The position numbers and the translations under genes were made by a program. A DNA stretch of 20,934 nucleotides from positions 1 through 20,934 of the forward strand of contig JADFRV010000020.1 in NCBI GenBank assembly GCA_022561095.1, written 5' to 3'. This document shows, in pieces, positions 7,311 through 13,983 of this stretch. The first letter of the stretch is position 1, and every line of letters begins with the position of its first letter. Origin of the DNA: Chloroflexota bacterium. GTDB lineage: Bacteria > Chloroflexota > Dehalococcoidia > SM23-28-2 > RBG-16-64-32. The notes under the pieces are model-generated. The model did no database searches, was not told the origin of the DNA, and worked only from the letters and a program-made list of their open reading frames with translations.

Positions 7311-7543
7311 CGGTCAGGATGTATCTGGGGTGCCTGGCGTCGCGGAGGTAGGAGGAAGCAGGCGGGCGGAGCAGTGATAGATCGCGGGGACTCATCGCTT
7401 ATAATCGATCCCACGCGCCGAAGCTTTACAAAATTGTCGCCCGCAGCCCCCATGTCCAACGGCAAAGATTAGCAGCAAATCGAGTAACAGGCCGGGGCTC
7501 GGGACGTAGAGCGTGTAGAATTCCCCTAGTTGGGAGCCGATAC

Positions 7544-10267
7544 ATGACCAACCCTAAGATCCCGGCCTACCCCGCGGAGTGCGCGGCCGACGTCCTGCTC
7601 AAGGACGGTTCTACGATTCGCTTGCGTCCTATACGCCCGGCCGACGACGAGGCGATGATCGCCGCCTTCAACCGGCTCAGCGAGAGAACGATCTACCTCC
7701 GCTTTCACCATGCGGTTAAGCATATGACGAAGGATGAGGTAAAGCACTACACGCACGTCGATTACGAGAACACGTTCGCCTTGGTGGCGATTACGGGAGA
7801 GCCGCCGGAGGAGCAGATCATCGCCGTGGGACGATACGCCCGCCTGGGCGACTCGGATCGAGCGGAGGTGGCCTTCGTGGTGGAGGATAGTCACCAGGGG
7901 CGCGGAATAGCCACGCAACTGTTGGATAATCTGGCGGCTGTGGCGCGGGAAAGGGGAATCAACACGTTTGAGGCGGACGTTCTGGCCGAGAACCGACCCA
8001 TGATGGAGGTGTTAAGAGAGAGCGGATTCCCAGTCGAGAACAAGTTCGAGTATGGGACTTTCCACGTCACGTTTCCGATCGAGCCGACAGCGGCGGCGGC
8101 GGAGAAGGCGGAGCAGCGTGAAAAGGTGGCCGAGGCGGCATCCATCCAAACGTTCTTTCGTCCTCGAAGCGTGGCCGTCGTCGGGGCTTCCCGCGAGAGG
8201 GGTACCATAGGGGCCGAGCTCTTCCACAACATACTGCAGGATGGCTTCACTGGGGCCGTCTATCCGGTCAATCCGAAGGCTGAGATGGTGGGAACAGTCC
8301 GTGCTTACCCATCGATCCTCGACATCCCGGGCGACGTGGATTTGGCGGTGATCGCCGTACCTGCGGAACACGTCTTGGAGGTGACCAACCAGTGTGCCCG
8401 CAAGGGAGTAAAAGGCGTGGTGGTCATATCGGCGGGATTCAAGGAAGCCGGTGAGGAAGGTGCGGCCTTGGAAAAGGCGCTCCTGGCAAAAGTGCGCAGC
8501 TACGGCATCAGGCTCGTCGGCCCCAACTGCATGGGTGTGCTGAACACTGACCCCGATGTGAGCTTTAACGCGACCTTCTCCCCGGTATTCCCGCCTCGGG
8601 GAAATGTCGCTCTCCTATCGCAGAGCGGGGCCGTCGGGCTGGCCCTGCTAAGCTACGCCCGCAAGCTGAATATCGGCCTCTCAACGTTCGTCAGCGTGGG
8701 AAACAAGGCGGACGTTTCCGGCAACGACCTTATCCAGTACTGGGAGCAGGATCCGTCAACCGACGTGATCCTGCTGTACCTGGAGTCGTTCGGCAATCCC
8801 CGGAAGTTCGCCCGCCTGGCGCGTCGCGTCTCGGCGGTGAAGCCGATCGTGGCGGTGAAGAGCGGTCGCACCACAGCAGGCTCTCGCGCCGCCGCCTCCC
8901 ACACAGGCGCTCTGGCCACCCTCGATGTGGCGTCCGAGGCGTTGTTCCGCCAGGCAGGGGTGATCCGATCGGACACGCTGGAGCAGCTATTCGACGTGGC
9001 CAGTCTATTAGCCCACCAGCCCGTGCCGGCGGGACGACGGGTAGTCATACTCACCAACACTGGCGGTCCAGCCATCCTGGCGGCTGATGCTTGCGAAAGC
9101 TACGGCCTGCAGGTGTCACCTCCAAGCGAGGCAACCATCAACACTCTGCGCGAATTCTTGCCTCCCGCGGCAGGCCTATCCAACCCCATCGACCTCCTGG
9201 CCGCGGCCAGCGCGGATGATTACGCTCGCGCATTGCGCATCCTCTTCAACGACGACAGCTTCGACTCCATCATCGTTATCTTCACCCCGCCCCTAGTCAC
9301 CCAACCAGGGCCAGTGGCCAAGGCCATAAGCGATGTCGCCGGACAATTCCATGGGCGAAAGACGCTCCTGGCATGCTTCGTCAGCCCTGAAGCAGCGCCC
9401 CCTGAGCTTTCATCTTCTGGGGGCGCGGTCGTGCCCTCGTTCGTCTTCCCCGAGACGGCGGCTATCGCCCTGGCCAAGGTCTCTGAGCATGCTGAGTGGC
9501 GCAAGCAGCCGGCCGGCGTGATCCCTAAGCTAACCGGCTTGGACCCCAAGACGGGGCGGCGAATCGTTGAAAAGGCGCTGGCGAGAGGACGAGAGGGCCC
9601 GTTGTGGCTATCAGCAACCGACTGCGTCGGGCTGCTGGACGCCTATGGCATTCGCTCGGCGAAGGTGCGGCTGGCGCGGTCAACTCGCGCAGCTGCCGAG
9701 GCGGCTAAGTTAATCGGGTTTCCAGTAGCTGTCAAAGTAGCGTCGTCAACCATCACTCACAAGACAGACATTGGCGCCGTCGCCCTCGATCTTGGGTCCG
9801 AAGTCGCGGTACGGGGCGCCTTCGATCTCATCAAGGAACGTGTGCGCGGTCTGGGAAAGCTGCGGGAGATGGACGGCGTAGTCGTGCAGGAGATGGTGCC
9901 GGGTGGCATCGAGGCCATTGTCGGAGTCACCCAGGACCCCTCTTTTGGCCCCCTGATGATGTTCGGCCTCGGCGGTACGTACGTGGAGCTCCTCAAGGAT
10001 GTGGCGTTCCGAATCCACCCACTGACAGACGTCGAAGCGAGAGAGATGATCCGCGCAGTGAAGAGTTATCCTCTTCTGAAGGGTTGGCGAGGATCGGAGC
10101 CCGGGGACGTCAACTGTCTCGAGGAGCTTCTGATGCGGGTGTCAGCCATGATGGAGGACCTCTCGGAGATAGCGGAGATGGACCTCAACCCGGTCAAGGT
10201 CCTTCCACCGGGACAGGGATGCGTTGTCGTCGATGCACGGATACTCGTGCAGGCCTCTAATTCATAA
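7544..10267 (+). CDS. GNAT acetyltransferase fused to ADP-forming acyl-CoA synthetase
   Basis: 907 residues in four parts. Residues 20-175 are a GNAT domain with the acetyl-CoA loop QGRGIA at 118-123. From 201 a CoA-binding Rossmann domain follows (VVGASR 212-217). Succinyl-CoA-ligase-like domains come next, with GPNCMG, LSQSGAVG and the phospho-His motif SHTGALA at H453. The ATP-grasp domain runs from about 690 to 905, with THKTDIGAV at H739 and DLNPV near the end. ADP-forming acetyl-CoA synthetases interconvert acetyl-CoA, ADP and Pi with acetate, CoA and ATP. In related Pat/PatZ lysine acetyltransferases the synthetase part is inactive and GNAT is C-terminal. Here GNAT is N-terminal and both key His residues are kept, so both activities are plausible. 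GGGAG lies eight bases before the ATG. Confidence 0.93.
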   Translation: MTNPKIPAYPAECAADVLLKDGSTIRLRPIRPADDEAMIAAFNRLSERTIYLRFHHAVKHMTKDEVKHYTHVDYENTFALVAITGEPPEEQIIAVGRYARLGDSDRAEVAFVVEDSHQGRGIATQLLDNLAAVARERGINTFEADVLAENRPMMEVLRESGFPVENKFEYGTFHVTFPIEPTAAAAEKAEQREKVAEAASIQTFFRPRSVAVVGASRERGTIGAELFHNILQDGFTGAVYPVNPKAEMVGTVRAYPSILDIPGDVDLAVIAVPAEHVLEVTNQCARKGVKGVVVISAGFKEAGEEGAALEKALLAKVRSYGIRLVGPNCMGVLNTDPDVSFNATFSPVFPPRGNVALLSQSGAVGLALLSYARKLNIGLSTFVSVGNKADVSGNDLIQYWEQDPSTDVILLYLESFGNPRKFARLARRVSAVKPIVAVKSGRTTAGSRAAASHTGALATLDVASEALFRQAGVIRSDTLEQLFDVASLLAHQPVPAGRRVVILTNTGGPAILAADACESYGLQVSPPSEATINTLREFLPPAAGLSNPIDLLAAASADDYARALRILFNDDSFDSIIVIFTPPLVTQPGPVAKAISDVAGQFHGRKTLLACFVSPEAAPPELSSSGGAVVPSFVFPETAAIALAKVSEHAEWRKQPAGVIPKLTGLDPKTGRRIVEKALARGREGPLWLSATDCVGLLDAYGIRSAKVRLARSTRAAAEAAKLIGFPVAVKVASSTITHKTDIGAVALDLGSEVAVRGAFDLIKERVRGLGKLREMDGVVVQEMVPGGIEAIVGVTQDPSFGPLMMFGLGGTYVELLKDVAFRIHPLTDVEAREMIRAVKSYPLLKGWRGSEPGDVNCLEELLMRVSAMMEDLSEIAEMDLNPVKVLPPGQGCVVVDARILVQASNS

Positions 10268-10301
10268 CGGAGCTGGAGGGGCGGGTGGATAGCACGTCCG
10301 C

Positions 10302-10454
10302 CTAGTGCGACAGGCTCTCACACCAATCCCAAAGGGCTTCCCTCTCCTCCTCTGAAAGCCCAGCGAAGAAATCGGGATCCATCGCCATCGCATGAGGCTC
10401 GACTCCCTCATCCAGCTGGGAGCCGTCGAGTGGCAAGAGTGTACGATCATGCAT
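10302..10454 (-). CDS. 50-residue small protein with a Usp-like N-terminus
   Basis: This short ORF has a strong ribosome binding site, AGAGGAGG eight bases before the ATG, and begins 21 bp after the stop of the release-factor-like gene, so it is probably co-transcribed. Its start, RTLLPLDGSQLDEG, resembles the first strand and loop of UspA proteins (ILVPLDGSPLSE). The remainder is acidic and helical (DPDFFAGLSEEEREALWDWCESL), unlike Usp. No membrane segment. It converges on the acyl-CoA synthetase gene with 34 bp between stop codons. It may be a Usp fragment that gained a new tail, or an unrelated small protein whose start matches by chance. Confidence 0.65.
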   Translation of the reverse strand: MHDRTLLPLDGSQLDEGVEPHAMAMDPDFFAGLSEEEREALWDWCESLSH

Positions 10455-10475
10455 CTCGCGCGCCTCCTCTAAAGA

Positions 10476-11603
10476 TCAGTACCGCAGCACTGCGCCCAGA
10501 CCGCCTCGAGCCAGCAGCCATTCCCGGGCCTCCCCAAATACGATCTCGACCCGCGCTCCGGTAGAATAAGCCTTCTCCATCGCCCGCTCGATGACATCGG
10601 GGATGGGCTCGCCATCGCCGCCGCAGACGGGACATCGGCCGAACTCCTGGGCCGACAAGTAGTCACACCTCTGGCAGGCAAACCCTCCCGTAGTGACGCC
10701 GTCGGCCACCGCCAGGACGTGCACGCGGCCCTCACTGACAGCGCTGATGGTGGACTCTATACCCGCCGCGCCACGGCCGCCCGACTCGGCGGAACTTACG
10801 ATCTGCTTGATCAGATCTTCCTCGCTCCGGCGCTCTTCCTCGCGCAGCACCTGCCGTGCCTGGTCAAGGACCTCCTCCTCGGTCTGATGCTTGAGGTCGA
10901 CGGGGAAGGTCCCGACGACACGGCGTGACAGGGGGTCGGGAAGCATGCCGATCAATTCGTTTACCGCTTCCTCCGAACCGCCAACGACGAGGCGATTGAA
11001 CGGACGCTCGTAGAATAACTTTTCGATCTCGTCAACGACCTTCTTAAGGTGCCGCTCCACATGGAACTCGATGTGGCGCTGGAAGCGTGCTTGCGCCCAC
11101 CCGCCCTGGTCATGGCGGCCCGGCACTGCGCTCTCGATCTCGGCCTCCTTGTCGGCTGTGCGCTGCTGGGAGGTGTAGATCGCGGCACGGTCCCGCTGCA
11201 CGACGGCCACGACGAAGCGCGGATGCTCGTCGAGCACTTGCATGAGAAGCGAAGTGCTGGTCGTAGTGTCAACGCTCACAGAGGTCGGTACCATCACGTC
11301 CAAGGGGACGACCTCCCAGATGTCTGAGGGCTGCGAGGAGAAGATCGCTAAGCTGCGTCCCCGGGGCAGGCCTTGTTCCAAGAAGCTCAGCACCCTGTCC
11401 TTCTCGCGCTCGGCCACGGCCAACTGGTCATCATCCGCCGTTCGCTGGAACCGGCTGAGGCCGCCCTTGAACTTCGCCACGGCTTGGCCGCGATCGTATC
11501 CCAGCCGGGGGTCAATCTTCAGGTAGACGCTGAGGACGCCTTCATCGCTGCGCAGGTTGGCCAGCCGCTCCAACTCTTTGTGCGAGATCATGGGCGAAGC
11601 CAT
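10476..11603 (-). CDS. bacterial eRF1/VLRF1-like (baeRF family) protein with zinc ribbon
   Basis: 375 residues. The central segment has GGW at 167-169 followed by AQARFQRHIEFHVERHLKKV, the position and pattern where baeRF/VLRF1 proteins carry their GGQ-like catalytic loop. The next domain (ERPFNRLVVGGSEEAVNELIGMLP) matches the eRF1-domain-3-like fold. A zinc ribbon C-x2-C-x10-C-x2-C (C310, C313, C324, C327) lies near the C-terminus. Relatives are predicted to release peptides from tRNA on stalled ribosomes or split complexes (family knowledge, mostly by homology). ATG 11603 is chosen over the in-frame start at 11657 because GGAGGG lies seven bases upstream. The family assignment is by motif memory, not a search. 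Confidence 0.8.
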   Translation of the reverse strand: MASPMISHKELERLANLRSDEGVLSVYLKIDPRLGYDRGQAVAKFKGGLSRFQRTADDDQLAVAEREKDRVLSFLEQGLPRGRSLAIFSSQPSDIWEVVPLDVMVPTSVSVDTTTSTSLLMQVLDEHPRFVVAVVQRDRAAIYTSQQRTADKEAEIESAVPGRHDQGGWAQARFQRHIEFHVERHLKKVVDEIEKLFYERPFNRLVVGGSEEAVNELIGMLPDPLSRRVVGTFPVDLKHQTEEEVLDQARQVLREEERRSEEDLIKQIVSSAESGGRGAAGIESTISAVSEGRVHVLAVADGVTTGGFACQRCDYLSAQEFGRCPVCGGDGEPIPDVIERAMEKAYSTGARVEIVFGEAREWLLARGGLGAVLRY

Positions 11604-11814
11604 TGTAGCACCCTCCACATCCGGTGTCCGCATAGCAGCCCATCGCGGCAGCCGCATCGTTGCGGGCTGCGGAACCGGGCGCGCTTTGACGCGGCCGCAA
11701 TCCGGTGCTACGAGGCGGACGGTCGCCTCCTATCGCATCCTAATTCACGATTATGCGTTGCGCCCACGGGTGGCTGAGGGCGCCACAATTCGGCACTATT
11801 TTGAGCGGATTCTC

Positions 11815-11839
11815 TCCGGCGCTGACATTATGCGCCGGA
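11815..11839 (-). terminator. GC-rich hairpin spanning the stop of the 89-residue membrane protein
   Basis: Perfect 8 bp stem TCCGGCGC/GCGCCGGA with a 9-base loop that contains the TAA stop of the upstream minus-strand gene. There is no clear U-run on the minus strand (GAGAATCCGC follows), so it is either a weak terminator or an mRNA 3'-end stabiliser. On the plus strand the following TTCGTCTTCT is only moderately T-rich. Confidence 0.4.
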
Positions 11840-12097
11840 TTCGTCTTCTATGCCCGGCGTATCTTTGTCGTTCCCTATTCGGAAGAAAAACACGAGCCAA
11901 ATGGCGCCGGCGATGATGCTCACCACGATCGCACCGACGAGCGAGTAGAGAAGTACCGATTCCGCCTGACCAAGGGAGCAGCAGACATCGTCGTCAGCAG
12001 TGGCAGCTATCGCATAGCCTGCCAGTATGGCAACGCCGTACAGGGTTAGCGCCACTAAACTGAGTATGGTTGCAGCTAGTCCGAGGACGAATTGCAT
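11828..12097 (-). CDS. small two-helix membrane protein, unknown function
   Basis: 89 residues. TM1 is about residues 4-32 (LGLAATILSLVALTLYGVAILAGYAIAA cut here to its core) and TM2 about 49-72 (LLYSLVGAIVVSIIAGAIWLVFFF). The short loop between them carries acidic residues and a Cys pair (DDDVCCSLGQ). The C-terminus is acidic and soluble (NDKDTPGIEDESGA). There is no good Shine-Dalgarno. An 18 bp dyad on the same strand ends 45 bp before the ATG, so the transcript may be nearly leaderless. Divergent from the 39- and 74-residue ORFs. No family recognised. Its place among other small membrane proteins with the same upstream element suggests an envelope-stress role (inference). Confidence 0.65.
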   Translation of the reverse strand: MQFVLGLAATILSLVALTLYGVAILAGYAIAATADDDVCCSLGQAESVLLYSLVGAIVVSIIAGAIWLVFFFRIGNDKDTPGIEDESGA

Positions 12098-12141
12098 GTT
12101 AGTACCATGCCAGACAAGGGGACGTCACCACACGCCAACAT

Positions 12142-12159
12142 TAGGTATTTCCATACTTA
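12142..12159 (-). promoter_or_regulatory. 18 bp dyad, copy E (toward the 89-residue gene)
   Basis: Read on the minus strand it is TAAGTA-TGGAAA-TACCTA, preceded by GAAT-like sequence as in the other copies. The off-centre GGAA places it in minus orientation, pointing at the gene starting at 12097, 45 bp away. It is one of five intact copies between 12.1 and 18.2 kb. Confidence 0.6.
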
Positions 12160-12291
12160 TTCCTAGCCGCTAGCCCGGCGCCGCGGGATTTCCATTGAGC
12201 CGTTCACACCGCAGCGCCGGGGCGGACACGTGGGCAGCCACGGGTCGTGCGCCCGCAAAGACCGCCATCTCACTCAGTCGCTAGCCAAGAA

Positions 12292-12309
12292 TAGGTAGGA
12301 ACCTACTTA
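12292..12309 (+). promoter_or_regulatory. 18 bp dyad, copy A (toward the 39- and 74-residue ORFs)
   Basis: TAGGTA-GGAACC-TACTTA, preceded by GAA and followed by GTTCTAG. It is plus-oriented by its GGAA centre. The first ATG follows after 55 bp (39-residue ORF) and the well-supported 74-residue gene after 174 bp. An outer inverted repeat CGCTAG (12279-12284) / CTAGCG (12313-12318) brackets it. Confidence 0.6.
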
Positions 12310-12363
12310 GTTCTAGCGTGTATCCGTCGGTCATCTCGTGGCAGACTTATCGAGCGAGCCACA

Positions 12364-12483
12364 ATGGTTGCAGACGGGCTCCAACCTCGCAGCAAGAAAT
12401 CCAGTTGGCTTGATCTCATCAGAATGCGCGTGGAATCGGGCCGGCAACGCGGCAAAGCGCCGGAAGCGAAAGGATCCATCTGA
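12364..12483 (+). CDS. possible 39-residue basic ORF coupled to the 74-residue gene
   Basis: A short ORF starts 55 bp after dyad copy A. Its TGA overlaps the next ATG (TGATG), an arrangement that often couples translation. The peptide is basic with no hydrophobic segment (it includes SKKSSWLDLIRMRVESGRQR). It lacks a clear Shine-Dalgarno; only GAGCGAG lies upstream. It could also be just the untranslated leader of the 74-residue gene, since the Shine-Dalgarno of that gene (AAAGGA) lies within it. No family recognised. Confidence 0.3.
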   Translation: MVADGLQPRSKKSSWLDLIRMRVESGRQRGKAPEAKGSI

Positions 12484-12707
12484 TGGAGAATAAGGACGAG
12501 CGGAAGGAAATCGCCGAAGGCCTGGGAGCAGTGGCGGCCGGAAGCTACGTCGCGGAGCGCAGGCGACAGCGCTCGGGCCGAAAGAAGGCCAAGAAACCCT
12601 CCGGGCTGGCCGATGCGGAGCTAAGCGCGGTCGAGCGTGACAAGGCGGTGGCCCGCGAAGCTGAGCGCCGTAGGCGGTCCGGCCGGGATGCGGCGGTGGA
12701 CAGCTAG
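12483..12707 (+). CDS. 74-residue highly charged basic protein, unknown function
   Basis: 74 residues, rich in Arg, Lys, Glu and Ala, with no membrane segment except a short glycine/alanine stretch (EGLGAVAAGSYVAERRR). Clusters such as RRRQRSGRKKAKKP and EAERRRRSGRD suggest nucleic-acid or acidic-surface contact (inference only). AAAGGA precedes the ATG by about eight bases. The stop overlaps the stop of the convergent gene by 3 bp (shared CTAG region). Dyad copy A lies upstream. It could be a small stress-induced nucleoid- or ribosome-associated protein; the family is not recognised. Confidence 0.7.
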   Translation: MENKDERKEIAEGLGAVAAGSYVAERRRQRSGRKKAKKPSGLADAELSAVERDKAVAREAERRRRSGRDAAVDS

Positions 12708-12991
12708 ACTAGGGCGGGTACCAAAAGAGATCCCAGGCCAACCAACAGGGCGAACGTCACGCCCGCCAGCGCAGCGAGGATCCACGCCGCTCTGGTGAAC
12801 CGAAGGGCCAGCGCCATGAGACTGATGGCGCCGCCCAAAGATAGACCAAGGCCAATGGTCAGTATCTGAGGGGAGCATTCAATGCCCGCGCTGCGATCGC
12901 ACAAGAATAGTCCATACGCGCCAGCCAGGACCCAGGCAAAGAAGATAGACGCTGTAAGCAGAAGGGCAGTCGATACGTCGAGTCTGGTCAT
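12704..12991 (-). CDS. small three-helix membrane protein, unknown function
   Basis: 95 residues with three hydrophobic segments. TM1 is about 8-30 (STALLLTASIFFAWVLAGAY), then a short loop with two Cys (FLCDRSAGIECSP). TM2 is about 42-60 (ILTIGLGLSLGGAISLMALA) and TM3 about 65-92 (AAWILAALAGVTFALLVGLG). The loop cysteines could form a disulfide if outside the cell. The ATG at 12991 is chosen over a TTG three codons upstream; neither has a clear Shine-Dalgarno. It is convergent with the 74-residue gene, with overlapping stops. Dyad copy D, pointing this way, is 385 bp upstream with two small ORFs between. Confidence 0.6.
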   Translation of the reverse strand: MTRLDVSTALLLTASIFFAWVLAGAYGLFLCDRSAGIECSPQILTIGLGLSLGGAISLMALALRFTRAAWILAALAGVTFALLVGLGSLLVPALV

Positions 12992-13066
12992 GAGGAACAA
13001 AAGCGCGATCTACATGCGATCCGTCCGCCGCCACCAGAATTTCGTGGATTGGACGCACAACATAGG

Positions 13067-13213
13067 CTAGTCACGCCACCGGTAATGGCTGCCGCAGACG
13101 CGGCAGAGGGCGATCGAATTGTAGCCACCGCCGTCGCATCCCGCCTCCTTGAAGACGCCCGTGTCCAGGTGGCCAAGCAGAGCACAGACAAGTACTATCG
13201 CACCCCAAACCAT
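13067..13213 (-). CDS. possible 48-residue Cys-containing small protein
   Basis: An ATG-initiated ORF with GGAAGGA about nine bases upstream. It begins with a hydrophobic run (MVWGAIVLVCALLGH) and ends in a CRVCGSHYRW metal-ribbon-like patch with a further Cys in the middle. By my count 27 of 32 third codon positions in its second half are G or C, as expected for coding DNA here. An overlapping plus-strand frame also stays open, which weakens the case. No family recognised. Confidence 0.4.
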   Translation of the reverse strand: MVWGAIVLVCALLGHLDTGVFKEAGCDGGGYNSIALCRVCGSHYRWRD

Positions 13214-13219
13214 CGCCCG

Positions 13220-13321
13220 CTATCCTTCCAGGCTCCGGCACTCGTGGCACGCCCGACCCATCGTGGGCGGGCCAGGTGTCACGAACTCCCTGGCGCGGCG
13301 ATCCGGTCCTCTACGTCGCAT
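13220..13321 (-). CDS. possible 33-residue ORF ending in a CHEC motif
   Basis: A short minus-strand ORF in the same frame as the 48-residue ORF and separated from it only by one TAG and two codons. It ends ACHECRSLEG. Together the two frames would carry CHEC and CRVC pairs, so a single zinc-ribbon gene broken by a nonsense codon is possible. There is no good Shine-Dalgarno. The ATG lies 55 bp after dyad copy D, the same distance as ATG 12364 from copy A. Confidence 0.22.
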   Translation of the reverse strand: MRRRGPDRRAREFVTPGPPTMGRACHECRSLEG

Positions 13322-13361
13322 GTCCGTCCAAGTCTGAGTATGGCTTTTGGCAGGGGGCCAG

Positions 13362-13393
13362 CGCATGGTGAGCGGTAGGTATATTCGTACCTA
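13362..13393 (-). promoter_or_regulatory. 18 bp dyad, copy D, with CATGCG box (minus orientation)
   Basis: On the minus strand: TAGGTA-CGAATA-TACCTA (13393-13376), eight bases, then CATGCG (13367-13362) and TGGCC. The half-sites are perfect reverse complements. The GAA centre and CATGCG box both set the direction toward the small ORFs at 13321-12704. Confidence 0.6.
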
Positions 13394-13519
13394 ATCCTCA
13401 GTAGTTGCTCCACGATGCTCAAGGGGCGGGTTGTGGAGACGCTCCCAAGAGGCCCCGGCGGCAGAGGCGGCGGTTTCAGGCTACAAATGCCCCATCTGAT
13501 CGAGACCTCGTTCGACAAT

Positions 13520-13544
13520 ACGAAGGATAAATACTTAATTCTAG
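13520..13544 (+). promoter_or_regulatory. damaged dyad, copy F, upstream of the PLDc_N/SHOCT gene
   Basis: Only the right half-site TACTTA (13532-13537) is intact, but it is followed by ATTCTAGG, nearly the same as copy A (GTTCTAGC). A CGAA core lies to its left with extra bases between. TACTTA ends 82 bp before the ATG, close to the 85 and 90 bp seen for copies B and C. Confidence 0.35.
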
Positions 13545-13618
13545 GCTGTCCAAATATCGCGGCGTTTGGCATGCTTTAAGACCACTGCTCAAATCAATCA
13601 AACAGAGGCGCGTATCTG

Positions 13619-13972
13619 ATGCCCAACATGTTCTTGATCGCAGCGTTCTGGGAGGCGGTAATCCTGCTCGTCGTATGGGTTCCTCTCGTCCTGCTCTGGC
13701 TGAGCGCCCTGCTTGATCTGTTCTTGCGTCAGCATATGTCGGGAATCGCCCGCGTGCTATGGCTCCTGTTGATCATCTTCTTGCCCGTCATCGGCGCCAT
13801 AATCTACTTTATCGTTCGCTCGCGCGACGATATCGACGTCATCATGGCCGCCAGCCTGCCGGACCCCGTGCCAGAGGTGGGCTATCAGCTTGAAGCTCTG
13901 AGCAAGCTGCGCGATAGGGGTGCGCTGTCCGAGACTGAGTTCGCGAATGCGAAGGCGAAGCTCCTTGGCTGA
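13619..13972 (+). CDS. PLDc_N-type membrane protein with C-terminal SHOCT domain
   Basis: 117 residues. TM1 is about 5-30 (IAAFWEAVILLVVWVPLVLLW core), then the conserved LLDLFLRQ. TM2 is about 45-66 (VLWLLLIIFLPVIGAIIYFI) followed by VRSRDD. This is the two-helix phospholipase-D nuclease N-terminal (PLDc_N) pattern with no catalytic HKD. Residues 92-117 (LEALSKLRDRGALSETEFANAKAKLLG cut to LSKLRDRGALSETEF) are a SHOCT oligomerisation module. Such proteins are common in actinobacteria and often stress-induced, function unknown. AGAGG lies about ten bases before the ATG. It is a paralogue of the 86-residue gene at 18227, which lacks SHOCT. Confidence 0.85.
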   Translation: MPNMFLIAAFWEAVILLVVWVPLVLLWLSALLDLFLRQHMSGIARVLWLLLIIFLPVIGAIIYFIVRSRDDIDVIMAASLPDPVPEVGYQLEALSKLRDRGALSETEFANAKAKLLG

Positions 13973-13983
13973 GTGGCTCAGCC
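13967..13983 (+). terminator. hairpin over the stop codon of the PLDc_N/SHOCT gene
   Basis: GGCTGAG-TGG-CTCAGCC, a perfect 7 bp stem with a 3-base loop that includes the TGA stop. No T-run follows, so termination is uncertain. A further structured stretch begins at 13996. Confidence 0.35.

Larger units (their letters stand above)
6989..7543. other. 555 bp divergent intergenic region with palindrome and hairpins
   Basis: No convincing protein gene lies here; the frames that stay open have atypical composition. It holds a TATAAT at 7029-7034 and another at 7400-7405, neither with a recognisable -35 at 16-18 bp. A perfect 7 bp inverted repeat with a 2 bp centre (ACCGAGG-AC-CCTCGGT) lies at 7072-7087, and a cluster of hairpins spans 7221-7310. 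Control of both flanking transcripts must lie here. Confidence 0.6.

Noticed and set aside
7217..7465. 82-residue minus-strand open frame in the divergent spacer
   Set aside because: No Shine-Dalgarno, no recognisable motif, and it coincides with the hairpin cluster.
10280..10302. GGCGG-N13-CCGCC as a bidirectional terminator between convergent genes
   Set aside because: The stem is short, the loop long, and no T-run lies on either side.
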